Shown here one piece after another: positions 47,650-57,939 of a stretch of 64,000 nucleotides of DNA (positions within the stretch are counted from its first letter, which is position 1; the number at the start of each line of letters is the position of its first letter). The DNA comes from Heterohyrax brucei (lineage: Eukaryota > Chordata > Mammalia > Hyracoidea > Procaviidae). The stretch lies in contig CM053152.1 in NCBI GenBank assembly GCA_028571685.1, positions 25,428,001 to 25,492,000 of the forward strand. The letters run 5' to 3'. The notes beneath the pieces are model-generated. The model did not search any database and was not told where the DNA came from. It worked only from the letters and a program-made list of their open reading frames with translations. Made by a program: the position numbers and the translations under genes.

Positions 47650-48095
47650 GAGGGCAGTTTTAATTTCAGTCCTGCTACTTTTAAGCTGTATGCAACCTTA
47701 TGGCAAGTGTTCTAACATTACTGGATCTGTCTCCTCATTTATAAAATGAAGACACTGATAGTACAGATCTCATAGAGCTGTTGTATGGTATAAAGAAAAT
47801 AATGTATGTAAATAATTTTATAATTCTTGGAGAAGGACATCACCCTTGGTAGAACAGTCAGCAAAAATCAGGAAGACACAGCAAGGTGGTTAGACACAAG
47901 GGCGACAACAATGGGTTTAAGCATAAAAATGATTGTGGGCATGGAACAGGACTGGGCAGTGTTTTGTTCTGTTGTGCAGAGTTGCTATGAGTTGGAATCA
48001 ATTCAACGGCACCTTACAACAGCAACAACATAAATAATTTAGTACAATGGCTGGCAAATAGTTGATGCTTAATAAATGTTATTAATGGTATGTTA
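47650..48095 (+). repeat. MIR split by an RTE insertion
   Basis: The left half is 47650-47820 (cctgctacttttaagctgta, ctgtctcctcatttataaaa). The right half is 48031-48095 (caatggctggcaaatagttg, cttaataaatgttatt). They are continuous once 47821-48030 and one copy of the duplication are removed. Confidence 0.8.
47821..48030 (+). mobile_element. RTE/BovB-clade LINE 3' end, 5'-truncated, with target-site duplication
   Basis: The decayed C-terminus of the RTE polyprotein is readable in pieces (TTMGLSIKMIVGMEQDWAVF), then the 3' tail gctatgagttggaatcaatt and an aac-rich end. It sits in a MIR and is bracketed by taaataatttta (47809-47820) and taaataattta (48031-48041). The tail is the same as that of AfroSINEs. 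Confidence 0.85.
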
Positions 48096-49265
48096 ATATT
48101 ATTAACTTTCCCTAGCCCCCTAACTTTACCTAATTCAGGATGATTAGGGTAGGCAGGAGAACATGATCAATGATCTATAAACCAAGAACATAGAGAGACA
48201 AGAAACTGGGAGGTGAAAGAAGGTATGTAGATACCACTGGGCATTGGTCTCCATTGGCCACAGATGCAGAAGGGACTTCTGCCAGAAGCCAAGACTCCAG
48301 ATGCTTTATTCCTACAAAAGTTCTAGATACAGAGTATATGGACTACCATTTTTATTCCCACCTGGTGTGTATTATCATCCCACTTTGGAGGGCGGTGACA
48401 ATCAGGCCTGAAAAACCCTTGCCAGAGCTTAGTTGTATGCAGCCAACCCTCACCTCTTTATCCAGAGACAGCCCCAGATCTGCAAGATCAGCCAAGCCAA
48501 CTGGCTGCCAGGGTGGCTTGTTCCTGCTGGTGCCCAAGTCCTGAAAAAAGCACCAGATGCTTGGAAGGATGTGTTACAACTCAGTGCTTTTCAGCTCCAA
48601 TAGCCCTATTTCTGCAAAAGTGGCTTAATCTCAGGATGATGTTTTTACTGAACCTTGACTCTGGTAGGTTGAACCTTCCTGTGACAGACCCCAAGCAGGC
48701 TAGAAGTCAAGTGGTGTCTCTCCTACAAATTACCCGAATGCAGAAGGGGATGGATCTGTCATCCACACTTGAACACACTGAGCCCGCTTAGCTGAGGTGA
48801 CGGAGAACAGGTAGTTATCTGCTTTCAGTCACATATTGCTCTTGTTCAGACAACATAGTGCCAGACAGCTGTGAACTCCCTCTTAGAGGATGGAAGGAAC
48901 AGCTTTGAAGGAATGATGAGTATGGAGAGGCCACGAAGTTCTGGAAGCACAGGAAGTTTTATAAAACTAAGAAATACTACAACATCCTTCAGCAAGGGGT
49001 CACCACATGACCCGCTTCACTGCTGTGCCTTTGGGCCTCATGAGTCACCACTGAACTTTGGTGAGTCTTCTTGGTAGACCTGTTGTATGTAGCGCATCTC
49101 CAGTTTTGTAGTTAATATAGGAAGTTTACAGTGTGTATTTGGCCACAAAGGAAAGCAACTCATGAAGTTAAGTCCTAGTTTCTTACTTCCTTCTGTCTTT
49201 GCTTTCACTGCTAGTGTATTAGCTACATACTGTCTTTATTCAGTGCTGTCTGCTTCTTCAGTCAA
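48096..49265. other. Single-copy-like DNA, no recognised gene
   Basis: Three short + frames (68-96 codons, within 48254-49077) show no recognisable domain and no splice pattern that I can defend. No repeat family is seen. Confidence 0.4.
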
Positions 49266-49476
49266 TGTTGTTGCTGTTGTTGTTAGATGTCACTGAGTTG
49301 ATTCTAACTCCTAGCAGCCTCATGTAACGGAGTGAAACTGCCTTTTGCGATGTTGTAGGCTGTAAGCTTTACAGAGGCTGATCACTGCGTCCTTCTCCCA
49401 CAGAGGAACCGGAGGGGTTCAAATTACAACTTTTCAGTCAGCAGCCTGGGGCTTAACCATTTCTTCATCAGGGTCC
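49266..49476 (-). repeat. AfroSINE with (GTT)n end
   Basis: Antisense copy: gttgttgctgttgttgttag, aggctgtaagctttacagag, tcagcagcctggggc, and an A-poor head end. Confidence 0.85.
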
Positions 49477-49504
49477 CTTTAGTCAACATTCAACTAAAAC
49501 CAAG

Positions 49505-50046
49505 TCTGGTGGTCAGGATTATGTCAACTTGGCTACTACCTATTTGGCTGCTGTATTAAGTGGCAGGGCGGGGTTTGTGGTGGTTCCCTGCCCCTCGGCT
49601 CTCATCTCCTGACCTTGGACTACGGCTGCTGATCGCTCACGTGGCCAGGAGCTCCTGCTCTCTTCTTCCAGCGTCTGGTTCCGGGACTTGAGCTAACAGC
49701 TGTTGGACTCATCAGTCCTTACAGTCCTCACTTGAGAGTCCTGCTCCCTGACCTGCCGATCCTGCGTTCGCCAGCCTCTGTCACTTCGTCTCGCCACCAG
49801 CTTGGGATCCACTGACCTACACAACCGGTGATCTAGAACTCTGGTCTCTGACTTGCTGACCTTGGGTTCCTCAGCTCCGTGGACACGTGAGGCTTGTGCC
49901 AGAGCTTGGGACATTCAGTTTCTGTGATTACATGAGCTGTTTCCTATATTTGTATCTATCTATCTGTCTATGTATATATTATAAATCTTTCCTTGTACCT
50001 GCACGTGTTACTGGTTTTGCTTCCCTAGAAAACCCAGTCTAAGACA
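49505..50046 (+). mobile_element. ERVL/MLT2-like solo LTR with perfect 5-bp target-site duplication
   Basis: It starts tctggtggtcaggattatgt (first TG mutated), continues caacttggct and ends acccagtctaagaca. The flanks are ccaag at 49500-49504 and ccaag at 50047-50051, the 5-bp duplication expected of ERVL. The layout, with gtttctgtgattacatgagc then a tatc-rich stretch then the end, parallels MLT2 LTRs. The target was the tail of an AfroSINE. A close relative lies inverted at 54325-54993. Confidence 0.85.
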
Positions 50047-50185
50047 CCAAGCCAACCCTTTGTCACAGAGTCAATTTCAACTCATAGTGACCCTTTAGGA
50101 CAGAGTAGCATTTAAAGGAGTTGCTGGTGGATTCAGAACCTTCTGCCAGCCTTTTGATTAGCAGCCAAACTCTTTCCAATAGGAA
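50047..50185 (-). repeat. AfroSINE, short form
   Basis: Antisense copy: ccaagccaaccctttgtcac, tcatagtgaccctttaggac, ttttgattagcagccaaac. Its tail extends to about 49492 on the other side of the LTR. Confidence 0.85.
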
Positions 50186-50489
50186 AGAGAACCATTTAAG
50201 TTCAATCTAATATTTTGTAAGAGCAAGATGGCAGTCTAGCTTGTTTACCACTGTGTATTCATAGTGTAGAAGAGAATCCAAATCGAATAAGTGCTAAGTA
50301 CTAAATTATAATAAATTAGATACTCCTGAAACTCACTACCTTAATGTATTAGATAGCAAAGGTCACTAAGGCAAAATCCTCTTCTACAAATCAATGACTT
50401 GTCCGATACAGATGACTCTCTGTTAACAGTTAAGCTTTGCATTAGGTAACTGCTATGTCAAGAAAGGTACAAGTTCACAAAATGATAGA
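50186..50489. other. Single-copy-like DNA, nothing recognised
   Basis: AT-rich, no repeat or frame of note. Confidence 0.4.
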
Positions 50490-50992
50490 CATGAGGACTG
50501 ACAATTAAGTTCAAGAACTCATCCTTGAAAAACTGCTACATACGTCACCCTCAAAGTATTCTCTTTGTGAAGCTATCTTTTCCTGGAGTGGCCATCAGAG
50601 CTGTCATATTACCCTTGATGTCCTGAACGTCATCAAAATGCCTTCCTTTCAACAGTTCCTTTATCTTTAAGTAAAGAAAAAAGTCATTGGGGGCCAGATC
50701 AGGTGAGTCGTGACACCCTCCAGTGCAGTTTCAGTACAGTTATTTGTTTACTGGCTAAAGACTCCCTCCCAGAAAATTATACAATTAAGTTTACAAACTT
50801 AACCACCACACCACTGTGTGCAATGGCCATTCCAGAAAGAGTTCCAAAATTGCTTTGAAGGGTTGACTAGATGCTGGCATCAGTGCATAGCTTTCCAAGG
50901 GGAGAACCAAAGAAGACCATAGTAATATTCAGAAATGAAGGATGTAGCACTTAGAACAATTAAATTTGGGGACTTAACTCGTCAGACTTCAT
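50490..50992. mobile_element. Fold-back mariner-type MITE, copy 2
   Basis: The left end is gaggactgacaattaagttc. The core is gtcatcaaaatgccttcctt and ggccagatcaggtgagtcg. The right arm is aaaattgctttgaagggttg to aaccaaagaagacc. The left arm has lost about 60 bp compared with copies 1 and 3, so the fold-back is incomplete. Confidence 0.75.
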
Positions 50993-51282
50993 CATATTTT
51001 ACTGCACAAATACTGTTGTGCCTCTCCTGTGTTTACAAACACTCTTGAAAATTAACAACATTTTGACTAATTGTTCTATCTTGCCTCACCTGATCACCGT
51101 GAAACTCCCTCTTCTCTGAATACCACAAGACCCTCTTTCTTTGCTTATGCTCCAAAGGACACCCTATTCTTGCTGACCAGAGGGCAACTCTTGGAAGGAG
51201 TACTGGGTTATACTTTTGTTTGAAAGAAAGCATGAAATTTGGTGTCAAGGTTACTCAGTGTCTTAGGTTGTATTCCTGAAAT

Positions 51283-51331
51283 GAGCATATGTATATACAT
51301 ATACGTATGTATGTGTACATATACATATACA
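51283..51331. repeat. (TATG/TACA)n simple repeat
   Basis: Alternating purine-pyrimidine run of atatgtatac-like units, seen directly. Confidence 0.85.
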
Positions 51332-51410
51332 TGAAAATAGAATATATAGCAAAGTAGAGTCTTGTCATCAACATAAGTTAAAATTGGCTAAATCATGAAT
51401 TGGCTAACTA

Positions 51411-52295
51411 TGAAAACACAAAATGGCTGTGCTTAAGCTAAGTAAGACGGTGAGAAAATACATGGTCATGGCCAAGATGAGAAAAACAACTGCCAGATGG
51501 ACAGAGCCACGGATGGTCTGGGAAACGATAAAGACTATAACCAATCAGAAAGAAGTCAACAACTTGAGGTACCAGAAAATAAGAACCTCTGGACTGGACC
51601 ATAGCAACCAGAACCAAGTAAACAACTTGTCTTAAAAATCTGGTACTCTGGATCTGGGGTCCGTGGCCTCCTTCTGAGAGTCTGCGCCCGCTGATCTGCT
51701 GTGCTGTGAACTTACCCTGAGACCTGTCCGCTCTTGTCTGCTTCACCCGCTTGCCGTCAAAGGTTGGTTCGAGTGAATGTGAATTTTCCGCTGCTGCCTG
51801 AGTCTCCTGTGCCATCCCTCATCGCATCCTCCTGACAACTTAAATAGCCTGCTTCCAGTGACTGTGACAAGCTTTCTGTCTTGCTTGAGCCTGGTGCAGG
51901 GGTCCTGCCTGCTTCACCTCGGAGACGTCCTGTCCTCATAAAATCCTACTTCAAATTCTCCTAACGTCAGAACGGTGAAGAGCACAGCCAATCCTTAAGT
52001 TCCTTAGAGTGAACCCTGCTTTTAGGGAAGTGAGTGCGTTGACATACTAACATCATGACCAGACAGCTGCAGTCCCTGTGGGACCCGGTGGAATCCTCAA
52101 CTAATGTGAATGTAGACAAGAAGTCTTAAGTAATGTAAATAAGAGTGCTGTATGTCCTGGTGCTAGCACCTCCCTTCCCCCTTGCTTAATTGTAAATGTG
52201 TAGCTTGATTAAATAAAGCTTATTACTGACCCCAAACTTTGTTAGTTACTTATTTTTCTCTCGCTACCTCGGACGTTTTTTGAGTGCTCATGACA
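51411..52295 (+). mobile_element. Possible class I (ERV1) LTR
   Basis: Features typical of a gammaretrovirus-like LTR occur in order. There is a start-like tgaaaacacaaaatggctgt and a CCAAT box in aaccaatcag (51539-51548). A TATA-like ttaaata lies near 51840. The polyadenylation signal AATAAA is at 52212-52217 in ttaaataaagcttattactg. A T-rich region ending ctcatgaca follows. No target-site duplication could be confirmed, so both ends are uncertain. It stands alone, without internal viral genes. Confidence 0.5.
52212..52217 (+). promoter_or_regulatory. Polyadenylation signal AATAAA in the probable LTR
   Basis: The AATAAA hexamer is followed within 60 bp by a T-rich region, as in retroviral R-U5. 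Function is inferred from context only. Confidence 0.45.
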
Positions 52296-52867
52296 TTTCC
52301 CCAGACCCTAAGATAAAGATGTGCATAAAAATATGAGATTAAAGGAAGTACTCACGGGGTAGCTGGTTAGGAATGGCAAGAAACTAAGCTAATGTGTGTG
52401 AACTCAAAGACTCACAGAAGATGATTTCACTCTGATCCCTCAGGGGAATTACAGAGTCCAAGTTCTGCCTCAGAATTGTCTTAAGGTAAGGCTTGGGATT
52501 TTAGAACAACCACACCCATTAGTCGTTTAGTCATCCTGCTGCAGGAAAGATGTCTACTCCAGGCACTCAGTCCCTCAGGAAGATGGGCAAAGCTGGCTCC
52601 AGGAGCCTAGGGGTCATCTGCGAGAGAACCCCCGTGTTCTCTGGGAGGTTTGAGCCTTCTAATGGGCGAGAGGAGTGATGCACGGTAGAAAGCTTTCTGA
52701 AGGAAGCCTTGTGGAACATCTGCAGTATCTGCTGTACCCAGCTTCTAGCTGGCAAGGACATCTCTCCCAGCTTCCTCCAATGCAGTTTTGAGTAAACAAA
52801 CAAGTCTTTTTTTTTTTTTTAAGTTTGACTTAATGAATTTATTTTCCATAGTTCTACCTACGTAGTT
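52296..52867. other. Single-copy-like DNA, nothing recognised
   Basis: A T-tract lies at 52807-52820. No gene or repeat family is recognised. Confidence 0.4.
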
Positions 52868-53061
52868 GGAGTTCCTTGGTAGTATAAACTGATAATGAAA
52901 GCTTGGCAATTTTGGTCTACCCACAGGCAACTCGAAAGAAAAGCCTGGTTATTCCCTTAAAAAAAAAAAAAATCAGTCTTTGTAAATCCTGTGGAGCACA
53001 ATTCTGTTCTGACATATATAAGGTTGCTATGAGCTGGAATCAACTCAAGGACAACTGACTA
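52868..53061 (+). repeat. AfroSINE, long form
   Basis: Sense copy: ttccttggtagtataaactg, ccacaggcaactcgaaagaa, ggagcacaattctgttctga, gctatgagctggaatcaact. Confidence 0.85.
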
Positions 53062-53214
53062 GCTGTGTAGAATTCGACTGGGAATCACTTCAGTGGAATG
53101 TTTTAAGAGCTGTTGCTCAAAATTCTCCCCTACGATTTACTAACCCATTGCCTTAAATCCAACTATTAGATATTTTTTGGCCTCAGGCCTTGTCTCTCCC
53201 ATTAAAATATTTTG

Positions 53215-53575
53215 TCAGGCTAACTCACCAAAATGAGAGGAAAAAAAGCCCAGACTTACTGGTGTGACAGAGATTGCTGGAGAAATTCCAATAGTATAGC
53301 CTCCGGACATCCTTTTAGCTCAGTAATGAAATCATTCCTGAATTTCACCCTTCAGCCAAAGATTAGACAGGCTCATAAAACAAAACAAGACTAAAGGGGC
53401 ACACCAGTCCAGAGGTAAGGACAAAAAGTCAAGAGGCAACAGGAACGCTGGTAACGGAAAACCCAAGGAAATGTTAACATGTCATAAGGTTGGCAGTCAG
53501 TGTCACAAAACAATATGTGCATTGTTTAATGAGAAACTAGTTTGTTCAGTAAACCTTCTTCTAAAGTAATAGTAA
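53215..53575 (+). mobile_element. L1 3' UTR fragment, older subfamily
   Basis: Words shared in order with L1 copies e and f include cagccaaagattagacaggc, tgtcacaaaacaatatgtgc and aatgagaaactagtttgttc. It ends near 53575 without an obvious A-tail. Confidence 0.7.
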
Positions 53576-53859
53576 ACATTTTTTAAAAAATGGAAAAATA
53601 CATTTTGTCAGGCAGTTCCAAACTTAATCATAGCCATTTCATTTTGTAAGTGCTTTCATGAAGTATAAATCATTTGATTTCTGAGTCAAGCCCCTGAATG
53701 AGAAGGCCTTGAGGTCGGTGGGGAGACATGATCCAATGGGAGCACAGATAGGACAGTGAGGGTCAGGAAAATTCCAAGGTTTGGGGTGCTGTGTGGAAGA
53801 CAGCCATTGAAGAAGAGGACAATGTGCAAGGACCTAACTGGGGCAAGATTAAGGGCATG

Positions 53860-53977
53860 TGGTGATTTCTGGGTGGCACAAGCTGTCTGGGGTTGGCTGC
53901 TAACTCAAAGGTCAACAGTTGTAGCCCACCCAAGAAGCACCACAAAAGAAAGACCTGGCAATCTCTCCATAGAGATG
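53860..53977 (+). repeat. AfroSINE 5' portion
   Basis: Sense head and body: gtggcacaagctgtc, ggctgctaactcaaaggtca, aaagaaagacctggcaatct. It stops abruptly where an antisense copy begins at 53978. Confidence 0.8.
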
Positions 53978-54324
53978 GTTGCTGTTGTCGGAGGCTGCTG
54001 AGTCGAGTCTGAGTCATGGTGACCCCATGTGACAGAGTAGCAGTGCTCCACAGAATTTTCTTGGCTGTAATCTTTAAGGAAAGACTGGTGACATAGTGGT
54101 TAAGAGTACAGCTGCAAACCAAAACTTTGGCATTTTGAATTCACCGTGTGTGCCTTAGTCGTCCTATGGGCCAGTTCTTCTCTGTCCTATGGGTTCAATA
54201 TGAGTCAGAATTGACTCCACAGCAGTGGGTTTGGGTTTGGTAATCTTTAAGGAAGCAGTTCACCAGGTTTTTCTTCCAGGGAGCCAATGAGCGTGTTGGA
54301 AAGGCCAACATTTTGCTTAATAGC
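53978..54324 (-). repeat. AfroSINE split by another AfroSINE and by an LTR
   Basis: The pieces are 53978-54081 (gttgctgttgtcggaggc to ctttaaggaa), 54241-54324 (taatctttaaggaagcagtt to cttaatagc) and 54994-55030 beyond the LTR (ends gtgccaccagggctc). Together they make one long-form antisense copy. Confidence 0.8.
54082..54240 (+). mobile_element. AfroSINE inserted in an antisense AfroSINE, with target-site duplication
   Basis: A sense copy (actggtgacatagtggttaa, ccagttcttctctgtcctat, cagtgggtttgggtttgg). It is bracketed by identical taatctttaaggaa at 54068-54081 and 54241-54254. Confidence 0.9.
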
Positions 54325-54466
54325 TGTCTTAGGCTGGGTTTTCTAGGTAAGCAAAACCAGTAACACATGTAGGTACAAGGAAAGGTTTATAATATAGATA
54401 GATAGATAGATAGACGACAGACAGACAGACAGACAGACAGACAGATACATAGATAGATAGATAGAT

Positions 54467-54497
<31 letters not shown>

Positions 54498-54993
54498 CGA
54501 TCGATAGATAGATAGACAGATACAGATATAGGAAACAGCTCACATAATCACAGAAGCTGAATGTTCCAAGTTCTGGCACAAGCCTCACGTGGCCACGAAA
54601 GCTGAGGAACCCAAATTCAGCAGGTGAGAGACCAGAGTTCTAGATCACCGGTTGTGTAGGTCAGTGGATCCCAAGCTGGTGGCAAGACAAAGCGACAGAG
54701 GCTGGCAAACCGAGGATTGGCAGGTCAGGGAACAGGAGTGGCAGGTCAGGGAGCAGGACTCTCAAGTGCTGACTGTAAGGAATGATGAGTCTAATAGCTG
54801 CTAGTTCAAGTCCCGGAACCAGACACTGGAAGAAGAGAGCAGGAGCTCCTGGCTACTGTGAGCAGACCAGCAGCCATAGTGAAGGTCAGGAGATGAGATC
54901 CGAGGGGCGGGGAGCCACCACAAACCCCGCCCTGCCACTTAATACAGCAGCCAAATATGGAGTAGCCAAGTTGACATAATGCTGACCACCACA
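54325..54993 (-). mobile_element. ERVL/MLT2-like solo LTR, inverted relative to 49505-50046
   Basis: On + it starts tgtcttaggctgggttttct and ends atgctgaccaccaca. Long words are shared in reverse complement with the other copy (agaccagagttctagatcac; caaccccgccctgcc-like text). Flanks atagc (54320-54324) and acagc (54994-54998) fit a 5-bp duplication with one mismatch. It carries an expanded tetranucleotide repeat. Confidence 0.85.
54393..54531. repeat. (GATA)n/(GACA)n microsatellite inside the LTR
   Basis: Runs of gata and gaca units with a few interruptions (tcgatcga, gatgata). The matching place in the LTR at 49505-50046 has only a few tatc/tgtc units (about 49953-49975). Confidence 0.95.
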
Positions 54994-55046
54994 ACAGCCA
55001 AGAAGGCAACTATTTGTGCCACCAGGGCTCATTGCATAAATGTTAA

Positions 55047-55255
55047 AAATAAAAACAAAAAACATTGTTCTCAAGTCATTTCTAACCCAAAGGGATGCTG
55101 TATGACTGGGTAGAAATTCCTCCTTGAGTTTCCAAGGCTGCAGTCTTTACAGAAGCAGATCAACACATCTTTCTCTAGCACAGCAGCTAGTGGGTTGAAT
55201 ACACTGATCTTCTGGTTAATGGCCCACCTGTTAGCCACTGTACCACCAGAGTTCT
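55047..55255 (-). repeat. AfroSINE, long form
   Basis: Antisense copy after an A-rich start: ttctcaagtcatttctaac, ctgcagtctttacagaagc, gttagccactgtaccacc. Confidence 0.85.
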
Positions 55256-55284
55256 TTCCATAAAGATTACAGCAATAAAATGCT

Positions 55285-55372
55285 GTAAAAACAGTTCTAC
55301 TCTATAACATATGGTGTTATCATGAGTTGGAATCAACTCATGGCAATGGATTTGGTTTTTGTTGGTTGGTTT
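55285..55372 (+). repeat. AfroSINE 3' fragment
   Basis: Sense 3' half only: cagttctactctataacata, gttggaatcaactcatggca, then a T/G-rich tail. Confidence 0.85.
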
Positions 55373-57298
55373 TAAGGGCATGTGAAAGGGAAAGGATTTG
55401 GAGAGGGAGTAAATAAAGGACAAAGTGGCAGAGTGCCAGAGGCAGATGACAGTTTCCAAATATCTTCAGACTAGCTTGTAGGGGGAAAAGCTTATCCTAC
55501 CTTCCTCACTTTTCCATCAGTTGGAGGGAACACCCATTTTCCCAAGATAGAGGTAAAATATGTCTACCCTCTCTCTAGGTCTCTCCCATGACGGTAGATG
55601 CAGTTGGTGGTCTACACCATATACATTCTCTACTTTCTGCTCACTAAGAGATCCTTGATTTTTTTGGTGAGCCAGTATGCCCAGTTAAATAACCTCGTGG
55701 CCCCAGACTCCCTTGCAGCCAGGGATGGGTAACCATTTAATTAGGTTCTGGCCACTAAATGACAGCCACTGGATAGTGTTTCTAGCAAACTCAGTCAAAG
55801 AGAGCAGACTCAACTGACAAGTAGTTTTGGGGGTTTTTGTTTTCTGTTCTTCTGCTTTCCTGCCCAGAACACAGATATGATGATTAGAAGTACAGCAGCT
55901 ATCCTATGACTATGAAGATAAGAACAAACACACCCTAAAGACGATGAAGCAGAAATGTAAATGGAATGTCTTACAGCTGCAGCTAACCCTGCAATCTCTC
56001 CCTCTGGATGATTTCTCAAATGAGAATAATTATTCTCTATTTGGTTAAACAGTTTCTCTCAAGTTCTCATTACATATGTAATCCTAACTACTAGAGACTA
56101 AGGATGAGAGAAGGAGCTGGACATTATGTTCTAGTTCTTTCTGGTTCCCTGTCTATTTGGAAGCAGGCTGTCCTCAGGATACACACATTCTTGGTGTCCT
56201 GTTGCTTGTGCCAGGTCTGCAGGGGGTGTGGCTGCAGCTTGGGTGCTCATTTCAGTTTAGAGGGGAAAATCTTAGGAAGCCTGTTGTGGCTTCTGATGTG
56301 CCAAGGCCCATCACCCACAAAGGCCTCTATGAGCAAGGCTACAAGCCTATGTGATGGCGGGTGGACGCATCTCACCCCTGACATATTTCTGGCCATACTC
56401 TCCCTCAAGATATTTTGCATCCTAATTAAACTTTCCTCAAAGGTACTCTCTTATTTCCCAGCACAAGGATCAGGGAGGATGCCTTCTGGGAGGCGATTTA
56501 CAACCCCCTCGGCTTAATGACGCCCAACACGGAGCACCCAGCCCGGGAATGCTAAGGCGGGCCTGGCCCCGCTGGCTTCTTCCAGATGCACATCCCCTCC
56601 ACCTGTGAGGTGCAGGATTGCGGGAGGGCCCTGGGAGGCTCCCCAGGGACGACCCTCTGCACAGCTCTTGGATATAGACATCACATTCCCTGCATCAGGA
56701 AGATGGACAGGCTCCCAAGTCTATTATATTTGGTATGGCAAATGAGTAAATACTAAAGAAATACTCTTCTTAGAACAGCTTAAGAAAGGCATAGGGTGAG
56801 GGATGGTAGGTGTTTACTGTCCCCACACGAAGAGATAAAATAAAGAACAAAGAAGGAACAAATAGAGACAGCCAGATTATCCTCCTGCACTTTTTAACCT
56901 TGAAGTATACTTGCCTTGGGCCATTACCTAAAAGGCCGTAATGATTAACATGTGAAGAGACTACCAGGTATCAGTTCCTCATTAGCCAACAGCTTACATG
57001 GCCAAAGACCAGGGTGTAATCACGTCACCTCACTGAATATATAAAAAAATAGACAGACAGACCCTGACAGGCTGCCGATCTCCAGATTCCTGGTTGTCTC
57101 AATCTCATCATTTCCTCCTTTGCTGACGCAACACGTCCCCTTCATGAATCCCAGACCCTGATGAGGCTGGCTCCCGGCAGTCACACATTTAAGCACTCTG
57201 TGATCTCCAAAACCATCTTTTCAGTAACCAAGGTGGCATTTTTTTCTCCATCTGCCTAACTTACATGACAATCTCTCAATCAGTCTAGTATTTAGAAA
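55373..57298. other. Mixed single-copy-like DNA, possible ancient repeat, short GC-rich patch
   Basis: About 55690-55990 (ctcccttgcagccaggg, ggttctggccactaaatgac) resembles an ancient mammalian repeat I cannot name. About 56515-56680 is GC-rich with several CpGs (cacccagcccgggaatgc) but shorter than a typical CpG island. Frames at 56104-56517 (137 codons) and 56157-56354 overlap and show no known domain. Confidence 0.35.
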
Positions 57299-57443
57299 TT
57301 ATTATTAGTTGCCATTGAGCCAGCTCTGATTCACGGTGACCTTATGTACACCAAATGAAATGCTGCCTGGTCCTGTGCCATCTCCACAATCATCATTGGT
57401 ATGTTTGAGTGCATTGTTGCTGTTATTGTGTCAGTCCATCAAG
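57299..57443 (-). mobile_element. RTE/BovB LINE 3'-end fragment
   Basis: Antisense tail attagttgccattgagccag, then atgctgcctggtcctgtgcc and gttattgtgtcagtccatc. It matches the start of the longer RTE fragment at 59488 (atgctgcccaggtcctgtgc, cactgtgtcagtccatc). Confidence 0.8.
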
Positions 57444-57454
57444 GGTCTCATTAA

Positions 57455-57820
57455 AAGCACTTTTGAGATGAATCCCTGAAGCTATTGCCCTTAAGATAAT
57501 CTTTAAACCTTAAACCAAAAATATCCCTGGAAGTCATCTTAAAACCAAGCAACCAAACATTAGTTTAGCTTAACTAGTAGAAAGGCCTGCCTTGAACATT
57601 ATACTTTTTTAAGAACAAACTGACAAAAGCAGCTGGAAAGATTAGGTAGGAAACTTAGAGGGCAGTGAGTTTGTGTTAATAAGGAAGGAATAACTCGGAA
57701 AAGGAGAGTGAGAATGATTGCACAATTTTAAGAATGTAACGGATGTGTAAAAACTGTTGAATTGGTGTGCATTTTACTGTGTATATTCTCAACAACAACA
57801 ACATAATAAAATTAAAAAAA
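57455..57820 (+). mobile_element. L1 3' end of a distinct afrotherian subfamily
   Basis: The order gatgaatccctgaagctatt, ttaaaccttaaaccaaaaat, gcagtgagtttgtgttaata, ggtgtgcattttactgtgta and the end attctcaacaacaacaac differs from the 3' UTRs of copies c/g and of e/f. A third L1 3' type is therefore present in the window. Confidence 0.65.
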
Positions 57821-57939
57821 TAAAAGAGCACTTTGGCTAACTCATGTTGCTGGACTGTTCTGAATATAAAAGTTGTCTAAACGGCTTTCCGAGCCAGTTT
57901 CTCAGTAGTCCAGATTCCAGTAAAATCACTGAAAGAGGA

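Noticed and set aside
54343-54588. Minus-strand frame rich in Leu-Ser-Ile-Tyr repeats
   Set aside because: It is simply a translation of the GATA/GACA microsatellite.
56104-56517. Plus-strand frame of 137 codons
   Set aside because: No recognisable domain, overlapped by a second frame, no splice or promoter evidence. The composition fits chance in a moderately GC-rich stretch.
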